A stretch of DNA of 64,000 nt from Bombus terrestris (lineage: Eukaryota; Arthropoda; Insecta; Hymenoptera; Apidae): positions 4,340,001-4,404,000 of the forward strand of contig NC_063273.1 of NCBI RefSeq assembly GCF_910591885.1. Reading direction: 5' to 3'. Positions 12,801-24,894 of this stretch are shown one piece after another. How positions within the stretch are numbered: the first letter of the stretch is position 1; each line of letters starts with the position of its first letter. The notes under the pieces are model-generated. The model was given only the letters and a program-made list of their open reading frames with translations, did not search any database and was not told the DNA's origin. A program made the position numbers and the translations under genes.

Positions 12801-14763
12801 CCTTAGTTCACTCGTATAAACTCGTGACGTGTACGGTGCGTGTCGTTAAGCCGTACGAATCGTGCGTCATTTCGCAAAATTTCCCCGCTCCACCGTAACA
12901 GGTGGCCACGCGAACCAATTCAGGAACTAATTGTTTCGAAGTACTTTTGCTACGGTTATTTTTCTCCATTTTATGACCTACTGGAGCACGATGGAATTTT
13001 AATTGAATAAGTACTAAATACATAATCGTATAAAAATGTTTGTTTGCCTGTTTCGTTGTGTCGAAATTTTTATTTTAAAAGAGAAAGGATAGATATCTGG
13101 TTGTGCGGAGAATAACGTTATTGCGAACGTTTGCTCGTTCGAAGAATCTTACAGAGAACTAGGTATTTTTTAACTTCTAAATTTCTTACTTCAAATGACT
13201 TGGTCGGATTAATCCTTAAAACACGAGCATCAAAATCTTTCAATTTAAACGCTGCTCGTCTGCCTTCGCTAAAATCACTGAAAAATCGATTACTTATGGC
13301 AACATTACACGCGTCTGCCACCAGAGGGGCTATTGTTCGCGCAAGTTCTTGCTCTACCATCGATTCTTTCGTATATAACTTTCCTTAGCCATAGCCAGAC
13401 TCGTCCGAGTCAATACTTTGACGTATTTCTGGACTACTTAGTCAAGTTTAACTTCACCAACGTTGGAATTTTCTCGAATCGCAGACCCCACCGCTTCAGT
13501 TACGTTATTAATAAATTTATCAACAGGTCTACGAGGAAGTAAATCGCCTACATTCGACGTTTTCTTTCTGCTCACGAAATGCTGATGCTCGCATTGCGAA
13601 ATGTATCGCGACGAAAGAATTTGTTGATCTAAGGATTTCCACGTGAAAGCAAGTTCGATTGGACGTTTGCTTATTCGACGATGACACGCTCGATCGTCGG
13701 ACGCGAACGAAAACGAAAGCACTGTAGCGTATTTTCGGCAAGGGAACGACCTCGAAATGAAATTTACTCGACTTCGAGGTTGGATCGTCATTGAAGAGGC
13801 ACGTGAGACGCAGATGTTGCAGCTGAACTTGTTATAGAAATGCATACGCATGGAAGTCACTTCGATCAATTCTGATTTATCGTCATCCAAACATTTCCAT
13901 CCATTTGAAATTTCTACTCAGGTATCGTGACACGTATATTTTAGTTACGCGTATAAAATGTCAATCGATTATTCATCGAGTTATGACTGAACGTTAGTCG
14001 CGATCTAAAGAATGACTGTGCGATGCCCAGTACGACACTTGCTTTAGATAATACGTCCTATTTTCTAAATATGACCAATCGTTTTGTTTTCGAAACGTTG
14101 AAACTACTACGTCAATCTGCAACGTCATCCGCTGTAAACGATAACTGGATTCTTCGTTTGTTTTAAAGAATTCTCATCTATTTGACGCATTTTTAGACGA
14201 TGACGGGGAGAATCAAGCGCGAGGCAATCAATGTAAAAACAAGAGCGAAAAATATACGTACTTACGTAATATCGCGTTATCTATGGTAACGGAAGCGGTA
14301 AACATTATCGAGTGCACAGATACAAATATTCTAATAGATTTTAACAAAACATTCCAACAAAGACTCACGCTCTTTCATTTTTTATATAAAAATATATAAA
14401 AATTCAAGATACTCTGAGTTAACTAACGCTGACGATATTTTGTATATTTCCGAAAAGCTCTTTATCGATAAATAAAGATCCGTAATCCCTAACAAACCAG
14501 AAACTATTCTTTATAAACATGAAATACACGTTTTCTACTATCTAAAATGTTATAAATGTAAAGTTACGATTCCAAACAGATCGAAAACTACTCACCACGG
14601 ATTTTGATCGTATTCTGAACTAATAAAATTTCTACAGAAATCATGCTCAAATAATCGAAACGATAGTCGCGACAATTTGTCAAACACGTTCGAATTCGCG
14701 GCTTAACGACGCACACGGCACATCGCGGTCCACGTGGACCGCTATAGTACTCGCAGGACTTAC
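12801..14763. other. Non-coding stretch between the two candidate first exons
   Basis: No supported exon. ORFs up to 150 codons occur on both strands without family resemblance or splice sites that would extend them. The part closest to 14763 contains an 18-bp perfect palindrome with a central E-box. Confidence 0.4.
14725..14742. promoter_or_regulatory. 18-bp perfect palindrome GCGGTCCACGTGGACCGC
   Basis: Every base pairs with its mirror. The centre is the E-box CACGTG. It lies 21 bases inside the intron after the donor of the candidate first exon ending at 14764, a usual place for promoter-proximal control elements. Confidence 0.5.
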
Positions 14764-14884
14764 TCATCGACGACGGCCTCTTGACAGACTTTCCGGCGAG
14801 CAACAGCCCCGACGATGCTTTGCCACGATGGTTGACCGGCGACTGCGCCGCTCCACGGCTTGCGAGGGATATCTTTGCACTCAT
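14764..14884 (-). CDS. DUSP10: Candidate first coding exon of the DUSP10-like gene (isoform A)
   Basis: Minus strand: an ATG at 14884 opens 40 codons plus one base and ends at a consensus donor (ATGA then GTAAGTCC at 14763). The peptide begins MSAKISLASRGAAQSP and ends GKSVKRPSSM. It ends in phase 1, and the acceptor at 705 begins with two bases of a split codon, so the junction reads on in frame into SSSCLDITTT. This implies an intron of about 14 kb. The upstream sequence to about 15,060 is CpG-rich and contains a short upstream ORF (ATG near 14,960), consistent with a 5' UTR. Linkage to the DUSP10-like gene is inference from phase and strand. Confidence 0.5.
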
Positions 14885-17800
14885 CCTAGCGGAGGCTACC
14901 GTTTCCTGCGATCCTGACTCACGTACCGGGAAGTGGTGCTCGGAGGTCGCGCTGGCATGCCACCTCGTTAAATCAAGCTAGACCTTCTGGTCGCTGTTGT
15001 TGTTCGATCCGGCCACTGATATGTTTTTCTTGATCCTCCGTTGTTCTCCTCGGCGCTGCTTGAGGATCTACAAATGAACAGCAGAAGACTCTGCCTTGAA
15101 ATGATACGATTTTGGCGAGGTTAGAGATTCGAACGTCGTAGCATGACAAATGAATCGTGTGTACCGTTGTCCGAGTTCACTTATTCGAACGTATTATTTG
15201 GACGACAAATCACCGAGGTTCCTAACTACTACGCGTAATTAGTAATTCATTAGTAATTCGAACTTTGTTCTTTGAGACCAACGATCTCGAGCAAATGAAG
15301 TTCTATCGTAACGATAGAAACAACAATCGTAGAATTTAAAGAGGAAACGTTTGTTAAATCGTTTTGCCAATCTTCCAAAACAGCAATTGCAAACGTCGTA
15401 ATCTCCTCGGCAAATCTGACAGCCCCGATTCTAAACAAATGCACGTAACCACGAAGCTCATGAAAATCACGCTGACACGTTTCTTGAGAAGTCTAGGGTC
15501 AGCTTCAAACGCGGTTTATTTAACCAGGGATCATTCGATGTTAACACCTACCAGGAAGACGAGATCAAACGATTGCCAGACATGTTTCGACGTTGTCCAA
15601 ACGAAAGTTGTTCGAAAAGGCACGCAGGTCTTGGTCGATCTGAAACTAACACGCATTCTGGTTATTAGAATCACCATCTATCGCTCGAAAATCGAGATGC
15701 AAGAGTTTGACGGATGGTAATAGACTTTTTCATCGATATTTACCGATTTGTAAATTACTGAGTTGCGACTACGGAATCACGTACAGGGAAGTCGGAAATT
15801 GGAGGTCAAGCGGCTTGAAATCACGACGGGCCTTCCGTTAACGATCTTTTAGCTGATCTCTGTTCAGGAATTACCATATTTGACGTATTAACCCTGGACC
15901 AGACTTCCTGTCTACCAGCATTCTCTTACCTCGTTCGCTTATCTGAAAGAATTGGACACGTGGTCTTCTTTCACACAGTTCCAAGAACTTATCTATGATC
16001 TACGATCGATTTACATGTTATTGACGCTTTAGTTGGCGTTTTCCTGGCACCGACCTAATTCTTTAACGAGTTGAAGATGTTTTTTTAATGATTATTATAT
16101 CGAGAAGTCTGCGGCTTCTTTGGAACTCGTTTTTTGGAAATATTCTTCGTGTTTTCACCGAGAGAAAGACCAGATAAATTATAGAGTGAAAGCTATCTAT
16201 TAATAACATAACATTGATTTAACAAACAACTACAGCTATTTATACGTGATGCAAATTTGCGTGTGGTCAGTGGAACACTTTCGGACACGAATTTCTAGTC
16301 GTAATGATTCATCGATCACAAACAATGTGTGGATAAACACAACTTACTCTGACTCATACTCTTTGAATAGATTGATCAAACAAAATACCCATCGCTTGTT
16401 ATTGAGTAATCACTTTTTTCTTTGGACTCTCGACAAATAAATGGATAGCTCATTCACATCAGTCTCGTTTTGCGTCATTGTTTATTAACCAATATCAGTG
16501 AATCGATCGACAATAAGTTGTAGTTTTTACGGCTGTATGTAAATATTATTCACAGTTCTATCTCGAAAAATGACGAATCGTAAAATTTTTCCTCCGATAA
16601 GATTACGTAAGAGGGGCCAGATGCCAAATATGAAATGAAACAGAGTCTCTGTATTTTTACGAACAGGTGTGAAGCAAAACAGGAAGAATGTTTCATTCTT
16701 TCATCCGGTTTACGACCAAATAAGGAAAGATCAGTTGATTCTCTGGATGGTCGAGTTCCACCCGGCCATGAGAACGCGTCAGGTCACCGGGAACAATGTC
16801 CGCGGGTGATCCGTGCAAGAATAACATCGACAACGGAAAAACACGACGAGGGACAGCAGCCGGGAGCGCGTTGACTCGCTTGACTCAGACGTCGGCCACC
16901 GGCGGACCTTGAAGAGGGAACAGGAACTTGACAGGCTCCGCGCCAAGGCGAGCCAGAATCCCGCGCGTCTCTTTGTCCCAACTTTCTGTAGCATTAACGC
17001 AGCGTCCGCGAGTTTATCTCCATTATTTTTGTTAAGTGCCGCAGACACGAACTGATCGAAAGAACCTGATTAACAGCGTGTTCGGAAAAAGATACAACTC
17101 GTATTGGAGGTCCTTCTTTTGCTGGCCAATGGAAGGCAGCAGGAAGTGGAAGTTTCAAAGGTAGCCTTATGCGCGAAGATTTATGCCCTTCCGTGTATTC
17201 TACGGTATATTTGTGATGGTTCGGCAAGATGGTTTTCTAAGGAGAATTTGGTACGTCTTTGGAGATGTTAATTTGGTTAAGTTCGGAGAAAGGCCAGATT
17301 TCACAATCACGAGAACGTGCGTCGGTGAGGAGCCAAGTTAGATCTGCATCGGGCAACGAGTTATCTTTTCAATTACATGTTCAAACTAATTTGATCTAAT
17401 CAATAAACGAAGGCGATTATATTCAATCAATTAATTTCCATTTAATCTTCCTGGTTCGATGTTCGTACAAATTGTTTAAATTCCAATATAAATTATAATT
17501 CCAAACGACAAACTATCTTTTCAAACGAATCAACGACGAAACCACTCGACGGCGAAGAATTGGGAAGATCGATCGTTTAATAAGCCACATCGTCGACTAT
17601 TTTAGCGTAGAAAGATGAAAATATCGGCGGAAATCGCGGACAACGCGGAGAAGTCGAGTGAAAGAGGCGGTCAGGGAACAAAAGGACAGCGTGGAGCGCA
17701 GAAAGAGCGAGTAGAAATGCCGCCAGTTCTACAAGCCCCCCACCCAAGGGTCGCGCGCTCTGTGCCGCGTATTTAAATAGAATTCAAGCCTCAAGGAGAA

Positions 17801-20800
17801 AACGCAAGGCTGTGGCAAGGACTCCGACTGTTTTATGCTTCGCGCCGGATCACTGCCACCGGTGAAACGGGCTTAAACGCGGCCATCTAAACGCGCGAAA
17901 GTAACTCATACATAATTAATCCCGCTGGCCGACAACCGGCCGAGAGATCGAGATCACGCGGCGACGTTCGGCCGCCTCCCGTATTCCTGTCTCCCGGTTC
18001 GATTTACGCTCCTCGTTGAATAATTATCGATACCAACGTGTATGTGATATTTTACAAGATAAACAGCCGTATTAACGATAAGTGGGAAACAAAATGAGAC
18101 AGTAATTTCGAGTGTTGGAAAATTTGCGATAATTTTCAGATAGAGTTTCGCAAGATTTTTTCGAAAGAAACGATCGAATTTCGTATAATCGGGATGGATG
18201 AAGTGTTTTCGATCTTTAAGCTACCATAATCGTATGGAAATCGAGCATGATACAATAATTTCTTGGCTAAATTGCGGCACGACGAATTCATTAGCGTCTG
18301 GTTCCCACAATTAACGCGTTCGCAGTAGCATTTTAGCGCGTCGTGATTAACATGTCCATTGTGACGGCGATTAACATCGAGATGCATATTCTCGCGATTG
18401 CACAACGATATCGAACGGTGTGCAACATAACTTCGGACGAATCAATACCGAAGACAAAACTGCCAGCCGCGACGATATCGAGCGGCAACGGTTTCGCGTA
18501 ACTGGACACTGAGTGCACACCTTAAGGCCACTTTATAACGCAACAGAACCCTGCCACTACCGCATTACTAGGTATGCAGAGCGCCGCAGCCAGTTCACCA
18601 GGCTATTACTTACCGATACTGTTATTACCGCGCAACCAAAGCGAAACCCCCGTCATCCGCTTAATGATTTACCACCTTAACGAACGATAACCGGAATCCC
18701 GAGCGGCCATCGCGAATCGCCATTTAGAATTCCACCGGATCTTCTTGTTCCGGTAATTTTTATGATTTGCTATATTTTTGGAAATACGATCGATCAACTT
18801 TGTATAGAAATTCATTTGCAGTTGATACGTAACTCTGTTACTGTATTGTAAATGTCATCGGATAGGGTAGAACGAAGTTACTCGGAGGAGACTATTTTAA
18901 GTTGAATGTCGCATGGTATACTTCGTGGGTAAAACAGGTAAAGGCGAGGTCACAGACCTTTGACACGAAGCAGTGTTTAAGGTCACGCGCGGAACGTCGC
19001 AGCGGCCTTGGAGGTGCACCTAATGTCGACAGCGGTCGGGATGTTTGCTTAGACTTTCGAGCTTCAGCTTTTCGATAAGATACCCTTTGAAGATCTTTCG
19101 TTAACGATCGTTCATCTGCTTCATCAAGACAATCGATTATTCGATGATGGCAATAAATGAAACGAAGAATAAAAATTGCACGATAAAATCATTGTTTCGT
19201 CGAAGATGACAATACAGGTAACGAGATCGATTAAGATATAGAAGTCACTAATATGAAAGATATTGCTATCGAAATGTTGCGCAACTTTTGTCTTTCGTGA
19301 GTTAATTGGGGCTCGATTATGTTAATCTCCTCGTAAAGTTCGCCTCTCGTGGAAGGATCAGCAACGACACCAATTATTCTGCCTAATAAATACAGCCGTA
19401 ATAAATCCGGCAGTTTACAAGCGGTGCAAGCTCCACCGTCGAGGGTGGAATTCCACGATTAATGGGTTAACGTGGCGCGCGTATCTCTGGCCCGCATCTG
19501 CGTCCACGACACGCATTGCGAACACGCATTGCACAGAAGACGCGATTCGCGTAGCGAACCATCTGTCTCGAAAAATCTCGAGCGTATCGGAGACGCAGAT
19601 CTTTTTTCCGGTGAACGCATGCTAATTTCAGTTCACAAATCAACCCCCTCCGATTGTAGATCACAGCCGGTTGATCGTATCCCGACCAAACGTTTTCCTC
19701 GTGTGCGAACTCGATTAAGGTAACCAATTTTCGCGATAGAGATCGTGAGGCGAATTGGGGACAATTTTGAAGTGTTTATGAGACGTTGGTTTGGGTTTCC
19801 GTCGACTTCTTTCTTCTCTAAACGAGTGCACGGTTCCACGTTTCATTAATTTTTGATAACAGATTTAGCGAGCCATTTCTTTTAACGATCTATACTTCGC
19901 GAGTACGATACATCTTTTTTAGTAAAATTACATCTTAACGGTGTATAAAGAATGGTTGGAGATGGCCTGTGTGAAAAGCTGAGAGCCACTGAGAATCTAT
20001 ATTTGCATTTCACATCCCTATGCGGCGTGGCAGCTCTATAATTCGTTGAACTAAATAATTGAGCTCGAAACCGAGGCGACAAATTTAATTCGCCAACATC
20101 GTTAGCTAGCATGCACGTCGCTTATCGATTGTAGATCGAAACAGATACGAGTCGAACGATCGTTTAAATCGCTGTTTAAGTGATTCAGTTTCTAAGTGGA
20201 ACAGCGGAGAAATTTTCTGGAACATCGAGAAGGCTAAATATATTAACGAGCAACCAAAGACCTTCGCTATGTTATCGCCCGATCTCTGATATTTCTAACG
20301 ATCATCCTGACGTCATGAAACGAGATTGCATGCGAATCTTCTAATTGTAACGCTGGTTAAACGCCGTCATGACGCCAATAATAATTCTGACATCATCGTT
20401 CGCTTTTTATCTCTAGCAAGGTGGCGCAACAATTAATTTAGTTTCAACTAGCGTACGCGATAATATCGATCATTGCTTGGACTGCGGACAATTGTGCAAT
20501 CTCTGCAGGTGAAATGCAGTTGGAACACGTTTTTGTAAAGAAACAATGATTTATCGAGGCGGGGGTAAGGTGGAGGATAGCGGAAACGACAGCCTTAAGG
20601 AGGTTCGTCTGGATCGATACATCGAAGCTTTCGACGACCACTTTCGACCTTCCCGAGTTAGGGACGGTTGACGATGCTTCTTGTGCGAGTTAAGTTGTTA
20701 GACTTTGTGAGTTGCGCTCGTAAAATATTATATATCGCGGAATATTCCTAAAAATAGTCGTATAGTTCATTATCGACATGATCCTGTTTACGTAAATTAA

Positions 20801-23800
20801 AGTTCGTGAAAGCTTCGCTCGAAGAAGTTAACCGAGCTAGCCTCGATCTTTTCTTTTACGGAAAAATAAAATAAAATAATAAAAGACGGAGAATTATTGA
20901 TTAATTTATAAAAGAAAGAAATATCTTCATTGTTACATAGTCGAGCAATTAATAAGTTAATACATCGAGCTTCCTAATTCGAAACGATTTTCCGAAAAAG
21001 TCCCTTTTTCTAGCTGCGTCGCTCTTCCAGCAACGATTTTACGATAGAATAAAATTGGTCGTTTCCAAGAGGAAAAATAAACAAGTTACCCTCGAACGAG
21101 CTACCGTAAAGTCTTTCAGCGAATCGGATTCCTGCGCGATCGCCGCGCAAGTATCGCGTCGTGGGGGGCTGGCCGCAGCAATTAGGGTGGCATACGGAGC
21201 GTATTACCAACATAATCAAATCACATGGACCCTTGCAGCTCCGTTATGCCCGTTGACAGGCTACAAAAGGGGGATGGCCACCCTCTCGAGCCCCCGAACC
21301 GGGTCCTGGCCGCCTCCGCCTATTGGCCTTGAATGCCGGTTGATTCATCTGTTTGCTTTTTATTATCTCGCCGACCACCGGAAAGCACCAGCTATCTAGC
21401 CGAGGGTGGCATTAATCAATTGATGGGATCAGCCACGGTGATGACGAATGCGAGTGCATAAACGATGATCGCGTCCCGAAACGATTTTCGATCGACCGGA
21501 AAGAATTATCGAGCAGAAACCGACGATTCGTTCGTTTGGACAGATTTCCTACGCATCGATCGTTTCTCTCTCTCTCGTTTTTCTTCTCAGAATTGATTTT
21601 TTGAAGATATAATTAAATTTCTTACAAAAAGAATTATGGGATAATCGAAATCCCTTCAGGATCCAAATTTGCAGTTAGAGTTCATGATGAGGAAACGAAA
21701 CGCAAAGCTGATCCTTACAAACGAAGACTATCTTAATTACGTTCGTCTTTGAGATCGAATTTTTCGAATATTTCCTTCCACTATCTATCTTCGTAACTTG
21801 TCTTTCGATACAAAACCAACGCGACAGCGTAGGATCAAAACGTTCTACTTGTGCCTCGATCACATAAAAAATATGTTTTACCAGTTAAAAATAATTCAAT
21901 TTCATCGATGCATTGGGAGATAACAACCAAAATAAATTTCGTTACCTTTCTAAATTTCGAACGACACTACGTTTCAATTTTCTACTTTTAAATCGTCATT
22001 TGTTCCAAGATTTCTAATGTCTACACACGCGCGCTGAGAGATTTCTCGTACCTTTCTCGTGCGAGTATCGAAGCGTGACGGAGCGCGGTTCACCGCACGA
22101 CTTTCGACGTGGCCTGCTCCGCGAGCACTGTTTTCTAAGACATCACGATAGGCCGAGGGTTGCGCGGCATTCCACCCCCATCGCGTCCCGTGACGTCGTA
22201 ACGCGAACGTGGTGTCCATGTGGTGTCCTAGGCAACCCGGCATTCGTGTGTATATCCATTCTACCATCTTTTTTCCACTTCTTCTGCTCTCTTTGTCTTG
22301 CATTAACCCTCTTTCACCCCATCGCGAAGTCTGTATCTTCTGTCTTCGTTTGCTGCCGTACGTCTCATCTAGACAATTCAATTTTGTCTTTTATTCTCCT
22401 TTTCCTTTTTCTGTCTCTTTATCGTATCTTCTTAATTTTTCACGTTTCATCCTTTTCACATTCGTAGCGATGCTTATTTTCGTACTCTTTCAGTTTCACT
22501 TCTTTTCTTGCCACGTGTTCTTCGTCGTTTAATACTTTTTTGGATTCCTAAGATGGAATTTTGTAGTATTTCGTTTTTCGCTGGTTTTTTTCTTTTTATA
22601 TCTTTTTAAATAGCTTTGTCGAGGCGAAGCACGCGATCTCGCGTGGATTCGCGTCTGCGTCACTGCTGCAACCATTCGAACACAGGCGCGCGCCAGATAG
22701 AGAAATCGATCCAGTCACCTGCCTTCGCACCCCTCGCGATTACGTCCCCTTTATCGCGAAGTTGCAGTCCTACACTGGTCCCTTCTTCTCCTCCAAACAT
22801 ACCAGAAACTTTTATCAGGTAAAATACGTTTCTACTATCATTATATCGACCGCCACACGCGTTTGTTTAATTTCAATCGCACCGCCACCCTAAAGCAATT
22901 TTGTGACTTAATTGGGTACACGGATTTTTTCGTAACGATTCGATCGTTTCGTCCTTCGTCCCTGCGAATATTCGAAAATTACCGATCGAGATATCGTTTC
23001 CTCTATAATGCAACAGTTTCTTTCTTCAATCTCGCAACGATTCTTTTGGCTATCGATATATTAAATTTTTATTTCCATTCTTCTACATCATCGGAAAATA
23101 AAAATTCTCGAAATAATACGTGTTAGTCACGTTTCCACGTAAACGACGTGGCGACGTCACAATGAACAGATTGCTTTGATTCGATTGTTATGACACGTTG
23201 ACGGGTTGAAAGCAGGTGTCGACGAGATCGATCGGCCTAGCGCGTATTACAGGACACGGAAGGTATATTTAAAGGTGGGCTCCGGTGTCGTCGTAGATAT
23301 ATTTCGATTAACAAGCGGCGCGGCGTAGCGATCGAACATCCGCGCGCAAAGTGCACGTATTCCGGAGAATGACTTCACCGTTCGCAAGTGTGCATCGTAT
23401 TTAGATGATATCGATTGCGAGTCGTACGTCATAGGTCGGCCTAGAATCGACCCCTCGTGACACAGTTACAGCCTGGTTCACGGTGCTTTAGCACGAAAGT
23501 CACTACGAAATCCGTGGGATTGTTTAGCTCGACAACTGTTGCGGATGATCAAGGAACGATTTTTTTACAGCTACGAATCCAACAGAGTAATTTCCTTCTT
23601 CCCTCCCTCTCAAATTTCCTTTCCCCTGATCCCGTCCTTTCTATCTTCCCTCCCTCAGTTCCGGAAAAATGGGTTCCATTAGCCTGGCTCTTTAAATAGA
23701 TATAGTGACGTAATACACGAAGATCATACGAGAAAAATAGGGCAGGTACACTTTTCTTTGTTTTCTGACTTTGCTTCATTCACTCGTTTTTATTATTCAA

Positions 23801-24894
23801 TCGCTTTATGATCAGAGAATCTTAATATGGCATAATCGTAGAATAAAAACAGCCGGTTAGGTTGAAAGATGTAAAGTAAGAAAATTATAGAATCTGGAAT
23901 CACCGATTCAGAGTCGGATATCTAAAATTTAGAGTAAACCACTTAATCACCAGTGTAGACACGTGACTATCTTATCAACGTTTCGAAACGTTTTCCGAAA
24001 CGAAGTAACGATAACAGGTAACGATCTGAGAGGCTCGTTTACTAATGCAGCTCTGTCGTAAATTCCACGGTACCTGGTAATCTCTTAAAGACCGTAATTG
24101 CAGCTCATTGGATCAAGGATAATGGTATTACGGAATAATTGTCAAACCTCATGCGATCGAAGTTACGTGATCGCACGGAAGCTTCTTACATAACGCGTCT
24201 TCAGACGGCTTTCCGTCATTAGACGATGATATATATCACGTTTAACGAGCATCGGTCGACGGATTCCATTTCTCGTTGGTCGGAACGGATTCCCAAACGC
24301 GCCAACATCGCTCGATCGAAACAATGATGTCAGCGATTTAAAAAATGATAAAGAATAAAATGATTATATAATTTCCATCGTAAAAAGATTACTCAACGAA
24401 CATTGGTAGCATCGTGTTCGATTTCATTTAAGGTAGATCCGTCGCTACCTCTGATTAATTATTACAAATCGAATCTACGTTAGAACATCGATATCAGCTA
24501 TGAAGATTTTTCAGTAGTTTTCAAATTTGTTCGTGTCTCTTGGATTTTCCCGGGAACTGAGCACTGCCCCGGAAGGGGATGAAAAGATGAGAGGGCGCCG
24601 CTCTCCCAAACAGGTCGATACGACCTGCGCGCTCATTCTCCATCGACGACTGTGCTGGAATGGACCCGTGCTGATTCTGCAGTTGCAAAACATATCACGA
24701 ACAGAGGTCTCGCGTTTTATGTCGTTCATCCTAGGAAACGAGGAAAAATCGACAAATAAAACGAGGAAATGCAGGTGGTTGACAATGGAGTAACGTGAAA
24801 TTCGTGGTGTTTTGATTATCATCTGTGTACCGTGGCCTTGTCATTTTGGTAACTAAAATCGAGTAAAGTACAAAAGGAGTAAAAAATACAGAAA
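14885..24894. other. Intergenic, no gene supported
   Basis: About 10 kb without a convincing exon. CpG-rich islands resembling conserved regulatory DNA occur at roughly 16,740-17,000, 17,690-17,990, 18,960-19,030, 21,120-21,420 and 22,040-22,220. A plus-strand donor-like CAG/GTAAAA near 22,818 could end a 5' UTR exon of unc-79, but no matching acceptor with a pyrimidine tract is seen just before the unc-79 ATG. A TGACGTCA site (20,308-20,315) and paired inverted repeats (19,432-19,475) are the clearest small signals. Confidence 0.5.

Noticed and set aside
22616..22818. Possible 5' UTR exon of unc-79 ending at a CAG/GTAAAA donor
   Set aside because: No acceptor with a pyrimidine tract precedes the unc-79 start, so the link cannot be supported from sequence alone.
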